From NCBI RefSeq assembly GCF_001999765.1, contig NZ_MTIC01000003.1:62001-126000 (forward strand): a stretch of 64,000 nt of DNA, in the 5' to 3' direction. Within the stretch, counting starts at the first letter, position 1. The number at the start of each line of letters is the position of its first letter. Below the pieces are notes generated by a model that saw only the letters and a program-made list of their open reading frames with translations, had not been told where the DNA came from and did not search any database. A program made the translations under genes and the position numbers. Below are positions 9,508-16,770 of the stretch, piece by piece. The DNA is from Sinomonas mesophila (GTDB lineage Bacteria; Actinomycetota; Actinomycetes; Actinomycetales; Micrococcaceae).

Positions 9508-10425
9508 ATGGAACGCTGCGCACTCGTGGTCAACCCGGTCAAAGTCGGGGCCGCGAAGGTCGCGAAGGCCTTCGAGGCCCGCTGCGCGGAGGCCGGCGCC
9601 GAGCCGATCGTTCTCGAGACCACGGTCGAAGACCCCGGCGGCGGGATGGCCCGGGAGGCTGTCCGGGCCGGCGCCGGGCTCGTCGTCGTCGGCGGCGGGG
9701 ACGGCACGGTGCGCGCCGTGGCCGGCGAGCTCGCCGGCACGACGGTGCCGATCGGCGTCGTGCCCCTCGGGACAGGCAACCTGCTCGCGCGCAACCTCGG
9801 GATCCCCATCGACGACCCGGCGGCGGCGCTCGCCACCGCGTTCGGGCCCCATGAGCGGGTCATCGACGTCGCGTGGGCGCGGATCGACGACGGGCCCGAG
9901 CTGGCGTGGGTCGTCATGGCGGGCATGGGATTCGACGCGACGATCGTGGCCAGGACCAACGTCGACCTCAAGGCCCGTGCGGGCTGGCTCGCCTACGTCG
10001 TCTCCGCCGCGCAGAGCGTCGTCGGGGAGGCGCACCGGATCAGGGTCGACGTCGACGGCGAGCTCGCGCTCGAGCGGCGCCAGCGCGGCGTCATGGTGGG
10101 CAACTGCGGCAAGATCCAGGGCGAGGTCGAGGTGTTCCCCGGTGCCAAGGTCGACGACGGGATCCTCGACGTGCTCGCCGTCGCGCCTCGCGGGGCGCTC
10201 GGCTGGTTCCGGGTCGCGACCGCGCTCCTGAGCCGCGTCCGCCGCCACAATCCGCCGGACCTCGGGCACTTCACGGGCCGGACCGTCCGGGTCGCGTCCG
10301 CCACCCCGCACGACGTCCAGCTCGACGGCGAGCACCTCGGCACCGGCAGCCGGCTCACCTTCCGCGTCGCCCCCGCCGCGCTGACGGTCCGCGTCCCCGA
10401 ACGGGATAGGCCAGAACGGGGATAG
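9508..10425 (+). CDS. Diacylglycerol/lipid kinase family protein (YegS/DagK type)
   Basis: Predicted ATP-dependent kinase of a lipid or related substrate, 305 aa from the ATG at 9508. The N-terminal catalytic domain has CALVVNPVKVG and the nucleotide-binding VVVGGGDGTVRAVAGEL near residue 60, then the PLGTGNLLARNLGIP motif. The C-terminal beta domain contains MVGNCGKIQGEVEVFPGAKVDDGILDVLAV. This start is chosen because GGAAGGGG lies 9 nt upstream and the family fold begins at once; the frame stays open further upstream, through the repeat array. Substrate is not shown by sequence. Cytoplasmic or membrane-associated. Confidence 0.88.
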   Translation: MERCALVVNPVKVGAAKVAKAFEARCAEAGAEPIVLETTVEDPGGGMAREAVRAGAGLVVVGGGDGTVRAVAGELAGTTVPIGVVPLGTGNLLARNLGIPIDDPAAALATAFGPHERVIDVAWARIDDGPELAWVVMAGMGFDATIVARTNVDLKARAGWLAYVVSAAQSVVGEAHRIRVDVDGELALERRQRGVMVGNCGKIQGEVEVFPGAKVDDGILDVLAVAPRGALGWFRVATALLSRVRRHNPPDLGHFTGRTVRVASATPHDVQLDGEHLGTGSRLTFRVAPAALTVRVPERDRPERG

Positions 10426-10436
10426 GATCGATCCCT

Positions 10437-11465
10437 GTGACCTACATCGCAGCAGCTGACCGCTATGAATCGATGCAATACCGCCGCGTGGGCCGGAGCG
10501 GGCTCAAGCTCCCCGCTATCTCCCTGGGCCTGTGGCACAACTTCGGCGACGACAGTCCCTTCGAGGTCCAGCGGGACATCCTGCGCCGGGCCTTCGATCT
10601 GGGCGTGACCCACGTCGACCTCGCGAACAACTACGGCCCGCCCGCCGGCAGCGCCGAGACGAACTTCGGCCGGCACCTGCGCGACGACTTCCGCCCGTAC
10701 CGGGATGAGCTCGTCATCTCGACCAAGGCCGGCTACCACATGTGGGACGGCCCCTACGGCGAGTGGGGATCGCGCAAGTACCTCATCTCGAGCCTCGACG
10801 CCTCCCTCAAGCGCATGGGCCTCGAGTACGTCGACATCTTCTACTCCCACCGCTTCGACCCCGAGACGCCGCTCGAGGAGACCATGGGCGCGCTTGACTT
10901 CGCGGTGCGCTCGGGCCGGGCGCTCTACGCGGGCATCTCGTCCTACTCGCCCGAGGACACGCTCGAGGCCGCCCGCATCCTGAAGGAGCTCGGGACGCCG
11001 CTGCTCATCCACCAGCCGCGCTACTCGATGCTGGACCGCTGGACCGAGCAGGGCGCCCCCGACCTGTATGAGGCCCTCGACGACGTCGGCGCCGGCTCGA
11101 TCGTGTTCAGCCCGCTCGAGCAGGGCCTCCTCACGGACCGCTACCTCCGGGGCATCCCGGAGGGCTCGCGCGCGGCCAAGGAGCACTTCCTCAAGTCCTC
11201 CTCGATCACCGAGGACAGGCTCGCCGTGATCAGGGACCTCCATGGCATCGCCGAACAGCGCGGGCAGTCGCTCGCGCAGATGGCCATCTCGTGGACCCTC
11301 CGGCCGCGGCCCAATGGAGCCGCGCCCGTCACGAGCGCGCTCGTCGGAGCGTCCTCGGTCCGCCAGCTCGAGGACAGCCTCGGCGCCCTCGCGACTCTGG
11401 ACTTCAGCGACGAGGAACTCGAGCGGATCGACGGGATCGTCGCCGGGATGTCGTTCCGGAGGTGA
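10437..11465 (+). CDS. mgrA: Aldo/keto reductase, L-glyceraldehyde 3-phosphate reductase-like
   Basis: NADPH-dependent reductase of the AKR14 (YghZ/MgrA) type, 342 aa. Family features: YRRVGRSGLKLPAISLGLWHNFG, FDLGVTHVDLANNYGPPAGSAE with the AKR Asp/Tyr pair, STKAGYHMWDGPYGEWGSRKYL, YVDIFYSHRFDPETPLEETMGAL, and C-terminal cofactor residues in SALVGASSVRQLEDSL. E. coli YghZ reduces methylglyoxal and L-glyceraldehyde 3-phosphate; the true substrate here is not known. GTG start; TAGGAT (10423-10428) ends 8 nt before it, so the transcript may be leaderless. Followed by a strong hairpin. Confidence 0.88.
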   Translation: MTYIAAADRYESMQYRRVGRSGLKLPAISLGLWHNFGDDSPFEVQRDILRRAFDLGVTHVDLANNYGPPAGSAETNFGRHLRDDFRPYRDELVISTKAGYHMWDGPYGEWGSRKYLISSLDASLKRMGLEYVDIFYSHRFDPETPLEETMGALDFAVRSGRALYAGISSYSPEDTLEAARILKELGTPLLIHQPRYSMLDRWTEQGAPDLYEALDDVGAGSIVFSPLEQGLLTDRYLRGIPEGSRAAKEHFLKSSSITEDRLAVIRDLHGIAEQRGQSLAQMAISWTLRPRPNGAAPVTSALVGASSVRQLEDSLGALATLDFSDEELERIDGIVAGMSFRR

Positions 11466-11486
11466 CCCCTGGGCCGTGACGTGGAG

Positions 11487-11524
11487 ACGGCCGCCGCCCG
11501 GGGGGAGTCCCGGGCGGCGGCCGT
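11487..11524 (+). terminator. Terminator hairpin of the aldo/keto reductase gene
   Basis: Perfect 16-bp stem ACGGCCGCCGCCCGGG / CCCGGGCGGCGGCCGT with a 6-nt loop, 21 nt after the stop. Confidence 0.75.
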
Positions 11525-11578
11525 CCGAGCGGCAGGCGAGCGCCGCCGTCGTGCGCCCTACGCAGTCACCCCGCTGTC

Positions 11579-11609
11579 ATATATCAGAGGTGCGCGTAAT
11601 ATATCAGAG
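11579..11609. repeat. Direct repeat ATATATCAGAG x2
   Basis: Copies at 11579-11589 and 11599-11609, AT-rich in otherwise GC-rich DNA. The second copy contains the stop codon of the minus-strand gene ending at 11604. Confidence 0.8.
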
Positions 11610-11915
11610 CTTCTTGCCGAGGCCGACGCCCACCGCCGTGTGCAGGCCCGCGGTCGAGGCCTTCGTCCCGGAGCCCCTCCTGATCTCGGCCGGGACGTGC
11701 TTGCGGCCGAGGAGGAAGTACGCGATCGGTCCTATCCCGTTGATGAGCGTCCCCAAGGCCCATGCGGCCTTGGGGCCGTTGACCTGGTCCGAGGGCCGCT
11801 TGGCCAGGTCGCGCAGGGCGAGCCCCTGCAGTGTCATCTGGATGGCGGCCCCGAGCACGACGCCGAAGCGCTGGCCGCCGCTGAGCTCACTCCACTTCTT
11901 CTTTCTGCGTCCCAT
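11604..11915 (-). CDS. Small membrane protein, phospholipase D-nuclease N-terminal-like
   Basis: 103-aa protein with two likely membrane segments (FGVVLGAAIQMTLQGLAL and WALGTLINGIGPIAYFLLG) between basic ends (MGRRKKKW and GRKHVPAEIRRG). The helix-loop-helix pattern with IGPIAYFLLGRK matches the PLDc_N (phospholipase D-nuclease N-terminal) family, found alone in many actinobacteria; the role is unknown and no catalytic domain is present. The ATG lies 6 nt after a TAGACT hexamer on the minus strand, which suggests a leaderless transcript. Confidence 0.75.
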   Translation of the reverse strand: MGRRKKKWSELSGGQRFGVVLGAAIQMTLQGLALRDLAKRPSDQVNGPKAAWALGTLINGIGPIAYFLLGRKHVPAEIRRGSGTKASTAGLHTAVGVGLGKKL

Positions 11916-12003
11916 GCCGTCAGTCTAGGCAGGCCGGTTAGGATGGTCGATGCTCTCCGGCGCGCACAGCAGCCCAGCCGGGGACCGATCAACTAGGAGT
12001 GAC

Positions 12004-13089
12004 GTGTCAGAGAAGAAGATCAAAGTCGCCATCGTCGGCGTGGGCAACTGCGCCGCCTCCCTCGTGCAGGGCGTCCACTACTACCGTGACGCCGACCCGG
12101 CGGACACCGTCCCGGGCCTCATGCACGTCGAGTTCGGCGACTACCACGTGGGCGATATCGAGTTCGTCGCGGCGTTCGACGTCGACGGCAAGAAGGTCGG
12201 CTTCGACCTGGCCGAGGCGATCGTCTCGAGCGAGAACAACACGATCTCGATCGCCGAGGTCCCGCCCACGGGCGTCACGGTCCAGCGCGGGCACACCCTC
12301 GACGGCCTCGGCCGCTACTACCGCGAGACGATCGAGGAGTCGGTCCTCGAACCGGTCGACGTCGTCGCGGCCCTCCGCGAGGCCGAGGCCGACGTGCTCG
12401 TGTGCTACCTGCCCGTCGGCAGCGACGAGGCCGCGAAGTTCTACGCCCAGGCCGCGATTGACGCGGGCGTCGCGTTCGTCAACGCGCTGCCCGTCTTCAT
12501 CGCGAGCGTCCCGGAGTGGGCCGAGAAGTTCCGGGCCGCGGGCGTGCCGATCGTCGGCGACGACATCAAGAGCCAGATCGGCGCGACCATCACCCACCGC
12601 GTCCTCGCGAAGCTGTTCGAGGACCGCGGCGTGACCGTCGACCGGACGTACCAGCTCAACGTCGGCGGCAACATGGACTTCAAGAACATGCTCGAGCGCG
12701 ACCGCCTCGAGTCCAAGAAGGTCTCCAAGACGCAGGCCGTGACCTCCAACGTCGAGGCCGAGCTCGCCGAGCGCGACGTGCACATCGGCCCGTCCGACTA
12801 CGTCCAGTGGCTCGACGACCGCAAGTGGGCGTTCGTGCGCCTCGAGGGCCGCAACTTCGGCGATGCCCCCGTCTCGCTCGAGTACAAGCTCGAGGTCTGG
12901 GACTCGCCCAACTCCGCGGGCGTGATCATCGACGCGATCCGCGCGGCGAAGATCGGCCTCGACCGCGGCATCGGCGGCCCGCTCACGTCCCCGAGCGCCT
13001 ACTTCATGAAGTCCCCGCCGGAGCAGAAGGCCGACGACGTGGCCCGCGCCGACGTCGAGGCCTTCATCCGCGGCGAGCGGGAGCGCTGA
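12004..13089 (+). CDS. ino1: Inositol-3-phosphate synthase Ino1
   Basis: Converts D-glucose 6-phosphate to 1D-myo-inositol 3-phosphate with NAD+ as internal redox cofactor. In actinobacteria the product feeds mycothiol (through MshA, at 18534 here) and phosphatidylinositol. The 361-aa protein starts [19 protein letters not shown] with the NAD-binding GxGNCA motif. Further actinobacterial Ino1 motifs are [55 protein letters not shown] and [11 protein letters not shown]. The GTG is chosen because AGGAG lies 4 nt upstream and homologues begin here. No operon partner; a convergent palindrome-flanked gene follows. Confidence 0.95.
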   Translation: MSEKKIKVAIVGVGNCAASLVQGVHYYRDADPADTVPGLMHVEFGDYHVGDIEFVAAFDVDGKKVGFDLAEAIVSSENNTISIAEVPPTGVTVQRGHTLDGLGRYYRETIEESVLEPVDVVAALREAEADVLVCYLPVGSDEAAKFYAQAAIDAGVAFVNALPVFIASVPEWAEKFRAAGVPIVGDDIKSQIGATITHRVLAKLFEDRGVTVDRTYQLNVGGNMDFKNMLERDRLESKKVSKTQAVTSNVEAELAERDVHIGPSDYVQWLDDRKWAFVRLEGRNFGDAPVSLEYKLEVWDSPNSAGVIIDAIRAAKIGLDRGIGGPLTSPSAYFMKSPPEQKADDVARADVEAFIRGERER

Positions 13090-13116
13090 CCGGCGTCCCT
13101 TCCACCCCCCCTTCCC

Positions 13117-13177
13117 AACGCCGCATCGCAACACGCTGTTATGAGATCTCCTTTTCGGCGTGTTGCGATGCGGCGTT
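13117..13177. repeat. 61-bp palindromic element P, copy 1
   Basis: Perfect 20-bp inverted repeat AACGCCGCATCGCAACACGC / GCGTGTTGCGATGCGGCGTT around a 21-nt loop (13137-13157) containing TTATGA. The element covers the last 12 codons and the TAA stop of the minus-strand gene 13139-14131. Copies 2 and 3 lie at 14196 and 15834. By the TTATGA in the loop this copy is in + orientation. Confidence 0.97.
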
Positions 13178-14131
13178 TGGCTTGAGGCGGACGACGCCGG
13201 GCTGCGGCAGGGCCCCTCGGCCCACCAGGGCGTCGCGCAGGCGCCTGACGGTGCGGTCGAACCCGTTCGCGAGGTCCTTCCTGGTGGCCTTGATGAGCAG
13301 CCAGTCCGCATCGGTGAACTGGGCGTCGCGCTCGACGTCCCGCCACTGCTGTTCGGCGGTGAGGTGGTGCTCGCCCTCGTACTGGAGGCCCACGCGCACG
13401 CTGCGGTAGCCGGCGTCCGCCGTCGGCGACCAGGGATCATCCGGCCGCAGCGCGATCTGGAGCTCGGGCTCGGGAAGACCGGCATCCACGATGGCGAGTC
13501 TCAGCTTGGTCTCTGGGACGGAGTCCGCGCCGACGCGCATGAGCTCAAGAGCGGCGCGGGCCTTCCGGATCCCCTGGAGGTTCGGGTGGCGGCCCACCAG
13601 GAGGCGGAGGCCCGCGACTGTGTCCAGCGGCGCCGACCGGCCCTCGAGCTCGGGCCGGGGCCGGCGGATGAGGTGGTCGCCGAGGGCGACGAGGTCAGGG
13701 AGCGGGAGCCTCCGCGCCAGATCCAGCCACGTCCGGCCTGGTGTTGCCACGGGAACACCCGAGATCTCGGTGAGCTCCTCGGCGAAGGCCGTGACGTTGT
13801 GCGCAATCAGGCCCATGCGGCGGGACTGGGGCAGGGCCCGCGGCCGGCTCACGTGCAGCGCCGCGTCGAGGTCCATCCACGGCGGGACCGGGAGACCGTG
13901 CAGCGCGGCCGCGGACTCGTGCGAGACCCAGGCGCCCGGGCTCGCCGCGCAGACCGCACGTGCGAGCGCGAGGACGGGCACGTCGTCGTGCGCCGGCGTG
14001 TACAGCCCGTGGCTGAGCCGCTCGAGGTCGCCGGCTCGGAGCCTCGTCGGCGTGAGCCCAGCGAGGCGCGCCTCGGCGCTCGTGAAGGGGCCTTCGCCGA
14101 GACCCTCCGGAAGGGGAGCGGGTGTGCGCAT
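13139..14131 (-). CDS. Solo AbiEi-like / PD-(D/E)XK (DUF559-type) nuclease-like protein A
   Basis: 330-aa protein. The N-terminal part (about 1-125) resembles AbiEi-type antitoxins: FTSAEARLAGLTPTRLRAGDLERLSHGLYTP as a winged helix, then HESAAALHGLPVPP and VPVATPGRTWLDLARRLP. The C-terminal part (about 200-290) resembles a Vsr/DUF559 nuclease: E207 in PETKLRLAIVDAGL, D239 in TADAGY, E252 and E254 in GLQYEGEHH, and WLLIKATRKDL. No toxin partner is adjacent. The last 12 residues, NAASQHAEKEIS, are encoded by palindrome P copy 1, and copy 2 lies upstream, so the gene forms a cassette. The same design is seen at 25482. Activity is unproven. The start ATG has no clear ribosome site. Confidence 0.8.
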   Translation of the reverse strand: MRTPAPLPEGLGEGPFTSAEARLAGLTPTRLRAGDLERLSHGLYTPAHDDVPVLALARAVCAASPGAWVSHESAAALHGLPVPPWMDLDAALHVSRPRALPQSRRMGLIAHNVTAFAEELTEISGVPVATPGRTWLDLARRLPLPDLVALGDHLIRRPRPELEGRSAPLDTVAGLRLLVGRHPNLQGIRKARAALELMRVGADSVPETKLRLAIVDAGLPEPELQIALRPDDPWSPTADAGYRSVRVGLQYEGEHHLTAEQQWRDVERDAQFTDADWLLIKATRKDLANGFDRTVRRLRDALVGRGALPQPGVVRLKPNAASQHAEKEIS

Positions 14132-14170
14132 GCGCCCATGGTGCCCGAGAACGGACGGGGCCGTCGGGAG

Positions 14171-14179
14171 TTATCCACA
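14171..14179 (+). promoter_or_regulatory. Perfect DnaA-box 9-mer TTATCCACA
   Basis: Identical to the consensus DnaA box. It lies 40 nt upstream of nuclease gene A and 16 nt inside palindrome copy 2. The other copy noticed, at 25423, is in the same relative place before the sister gene. Confidence 0.6.
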
Positions 14180-14195
14180 GCCCCCCGTCCCGCCC

Positions 14196-14256
14196 AACGC
14201 CGCATCGCGACACGCTGGAAAGGACCCGTCATAAGGGCGTGTTGCGATGCGGGGTT
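14196..14256. repeat. 61-bp palindromic element P, copy 2 (inverted)
   Basis: Arms AACGCCGCATCGCGACACGC (14196-14215) and GCGTGTTGCGATGCGGGGTT (14237-14256) with two mismatches between them, and a loop of exactly 21 nt. The TTATGA of the loop reads on the minus strand, so copies 1 and 2 flank gene A in inverted orientation. Confidence 0.95.
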
Positions 14257-14264
14257 GTCGGCGG

Positions 14265-14292
14265 ACGACGGCGGGTTCCCACCCGCCGTCGT
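14265..14292. repeat. ACGACGGCGGGT hairpin
   Basis: Perfect 12-bp stem ACGACGGCGGGT / ACCCGCCGTCGT with a TCCC loop. One of several intergenic hairpins in the window with ACGACGGCG/CGCCGTCGT ends. Confidence 0.8.
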
Positions 14293-14435
14293 GCGCCCGC
14301 CTGCGCTGCGTGAGTGGACCCTTGACGGTCCGGAGGCCGGGGCGTAGACCGAAAGGGTCATGGGGCCGTCTCTGGCTGGGGAATCTACGGAGGCGGTCCT
14401 CCACTCGGGTCTCGTGGGCAATTCTGGAGTCTGTC

Positions 14436-15812
14436 ATGGGTACCGAGCGGTTTGATGTTCTCCGCGAGCAGGTTCGTGGGCAGGTCATCGAGGAAGAGGA
14501 CCCGGAGTACGACGCGGCGCGCCGGGTCTTCAACGCCATGGTGGACCGCCGCCCGGCCGCGGTGCTGCGCGTATCGCAGGTCGCCGACGTCATGGCCGCG
14601 GTCCGCTTCGCGCGCGATCAGGGCCTCGACGTCGCCCTGCGCGGCGGCGGGCACAGCGCACCCGGCTACGGCACGGTCGACGGCGGGCTCGTCCTCGACT
14701 TCTCGGCTCGCCGCGGCGTGCGGGTCGACCCGGCGACGCGGACGGCCCGAGCCGAGGCGGGCGCGACGTGGGCCGACTTCAACCACGCGACGCATGCCTT
14801 CGGACTCGCGAGCACGGGCGGAATCATCGGCACCACAGGCGTCGCGGGCCTCACGCTCGGCGGCGGGATCGGCTACCTGGCCCGCAAATGCGGGCTCGCG
14901 TGCGACAACCTGATCTCGGCGGACGTCGTCCTGGCCGACGGGAGCTTCGTCACCGCCAGCGAGAGGGAGAACCCGGACCTGTTCTGGGCCCTGCGCGGGG
15001 GCGGCGGCAACTTCGGGGCCGTGACCTCGTTCGAGTTCCGGCTCCACCCCGTTGACACGATCTACGGTGGCGTCGTCTTCTTCCCCGCCGCCGAGGGTCG
15101 CCAGGTCGGCGAGTTCTACCGCGAGTGGCTCCCGGGGCAGCCCGAGGAGTTCGGAGCCTTCTACGCATACCACCAGGGCCCTCCCGTTCCCTTCCTCCCC
15201 GAGGAGTGGCACGGCAAGCCGGTCTCCCTGATCGCGGGAATGTGGACGGGGGACGTCAGCGAGGGCGAGAAGCGGTGGCAGCCCGTGTTCGACGCGGCGA
15301 CGAGTGTCGGCTCGCTGATCGCCACAATGCCCTACCCCGCACTCAACGTGGCCTTCGACGCCCTGAACCCTCCGGGCATGCAGGGCTACTGGAAGTCCGA
15401 CTTCGCGAAGGAACTCTCGGACGACCTCCTGCGCGTCGCCGCGGAGTTCGGGAACTCGGTGCCGAGCGTGCAGACGGCCAACCACTTCTACCCGATCGAC
15501 GGCGCCGTCCAGCGCGTCGCCGCCGATGCGACGGCCTTCCCCTACCGGAACGTCAACTTCTCGCCCGTCATCGCGGGCCAGTGGGACGATCCGGCGGCCA
15601 ATGAGTCCAACATCCAGTGGGTGCGGTCCTACTGGGCGGCCCTGCACGAGTACACCGAGCCCGGCGGCTACATCAACTTCCAGGATGCAGACGACCAGTC
15701 GAGGATCCAGGCCAACTACTCGGCCAACTACGCCCGGCTGGCCCAGATCAAGGCGAAGTACGATCCCGACAATTTCTTCCGCATCAACCAGAACATCACC
15801 CCGGCCGCCTGA
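14436..15812 (+). CDS. FAD-binding oxidoreductase (PCMH/BBE type)
   Basis: 458-aa flavoprotein of the berberine-bridge-enzyme-like family, which oxidises sugars, alcohols or amines; the substrate is not evident. PCMH-type FAD domain: VADVMAAVRFARDQGLDVALRGGGHSAPGYG (the His is the usual covalent FAD site), GIIGTTGVAGLTLGGGIGYLARKCGL, and LRGGGGNFGAVTSFEFRLHP. The C-terminal BBE motif is YSANYARLAQIKAKYDPDNFFRINQNI. The ATG at 14436 (MGTERFDVLREQ) is chosen because GGAG lies 6 nt upstream; the open frame extends further upstream through palindrome P and the hairpin, which is unlikely to be translated. No signal peptide. Confidence 0.88.
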   Translation: MGTERFDVLREQVRGQVIEEEDPEYDAARRVFNAMVDRRPAAVLRVSQVADVMAAVRFARDQGLDVALRGGGHSAPGYGTVDGGLVLDFSARRGVRVDPATRTARAEAGATWADFNHATHAFGLASTGGIIGTTGVAGLTLGGGIGYLARKCGLACDNLISADVVLADGSFVTASERENPDLFWALRGGGGNFGAVTSFEFRLHPVDTIYGGVVFFPAAEGRQVGEFYREWLPGQPEEFGAFYAYHQGPPVPFLPEEWHGKPVSLIAGMWTGDVSEGEKRWQPVFDAATSVGSLIATMPYPALNVAFDALNPPGMQGYWKSDFAKELSDDLLRVAAEFGNSVPSVQTANHFYPIDGAVQRVAADATAFPYRNVNFSPVIAGQWDDPAANESNIQWVRSYWAALHEYTEPGGYINFQDADDQSRIQANYSANYARLAQIKAKYDPDNFFRINQNITPAA

Positions 15813-15833
15813 GGCGCCGCCGCCCGCCCGCCC

Positions 15834-15894
15834 AACCCCGCATCGCAACACGCTGTTATGACGCATCGTTTGCGGCGTGTTGCGATGCGGCGTT
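15834..15894. repeat. 61-bp palindromic element P, copy 3 (stand-alone)
   Basis: Arms AACCCCGCATCGCAACACGC (15834-15853) and GCGTGTTGCGATGCGGCGTT (15875-15894), with a 21-nt loop starting TGTTATGA as in copy 1. It sits between two convergent genes with no nuclease gene next to it, so the element can exist alone. It may also act as a shared terminator. Confidence 0.95.
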
Positions 15895-15908
15895 TGGGGG
15901 CGGCGCGG

Positions 15909-16565
15909 TCAGGCCGGGGCGCCCGGGTCGGGCTGGGCGAGGAGGCCCGGGCCGGGTGCGGCGGGGCCGTGGCGCATGATCGACCGGCTCGTCTGGGCGA
16001 GCGCGAGGAGCTTGACCACGAGCTGGGCGCGCATGTGCATCGCCACGGCGGCGCGGGTCACGAGGGTCTCGAGGTCCGGGGCCTCGGTGGCGTTGCCGAT
16101 GTCCACCTGGGCGATTGCGTCCGCCGCGGCGCTGTAGGCGTCGAGGACCGCGGCGTCCGGGAGGATCCCGAGCTTCTCCATGGCCTCGAGGTGGTCGTCG
16201 AGCGCGGCGCGCGCCCCCGTCGGCAGGGGCGGCCAGCCGCGGAGCCGCACGACGTCGTCGCCCGCGGTGGTGCGCCCGGGCTGCGGCGCCGGCAGTCCCT
16301 GGATCTGCACCTGGATGGCCTTCATGACCTCGATCCGCTCCGCGCCGGAGTCGATGAGCCTCACGATCCCGCGGATCTGCGCGACGCTCAGGCCCACCGC
16401 CCGGCGGAGGGCGCGGATCGTCCCGAGGCGCCGCACGTGGGCGTCGCCGTAGTCGGCCCGCGTCTGGGTGAGGATCCGCCCCGGCGGGAGGAGTCCCTCC
16501 CTGAGGTAGAACTTGATGGTCGCGACCGGAGTGCCGGTCGCTTCGCTCAGCGCTCGCAGCTGCAT
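15909..16565 (-). CDS. MerR-family transcriptional regulator
   Basis: 218-aa regulator. The N-terminal MerR winged helix is clear: MQLRALSEATGTPVATIKFYLREGLLPPGRILTQTRADYGDAHVRRLGTIRALRRAVGLSVAQIRGIVRLIDSG. The remaining 130 residues form a helical effector domain without conserved Cys metal ligands, so a metal sensor is unlikely. The start is supported by AGGGG 5 nt upstream. The target is unknown; the next gene upstream is fhs on the same strand, about 200 nt away. It ends 15 nt from palindrome P copy 3. Confidence 0.85.
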   Translation of the reverse strand: MQLRALSEATGTPVATIKFYLREGLLPPGRILTQTRADYGDAHVRRLGTIRALRRAVGLSVAQIRGIVRLIDSGAERIEVMKAIQVQIQGLPAPQPGRTTAGDDVVRLRGWPPLPTGARAALDDHLEAMEKLGILPDAAVLDAYSAAADAIAQVDIGNATEAPDLETLVTRAAVAMHMRAQLVVKLLALAQTSRSIMRHGPAAPGPGLLAQPDPGAPA

Positions 16566-16770
16566 GGCATCCCCTAGGAAGCCCCTTGGATAGTGCCACT
16601 TTAATACTTCTCAAGACGTTCGGAGTGGCCCGAAGCTGGATAGCAAAGGTATCTTGGTCGGTGGGTCGGGGCGCACGCTCCTCCGAGGGAGCGCGCGATG
16701 GATTGGGGGGCGCTCCCTCGGCCCTGCCCGCAGGAGGCGGCCCGGGCGGGCGTCAGGGCCCAGGCGGGCC

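Noticed and set aside
13117-13177. Palindrome P as an ordinary terminator
   Set aside because: No T run, exact copies recur with fixed loop length, and one copy lies upstream of its gene; a terminator role may be secondary.
14171-14179. Chromosomal replication origin
   Set aside because: Only one DnaA box occurs at each place, without a cluster, an AT-rich region or dnaA/dnaN nearby.
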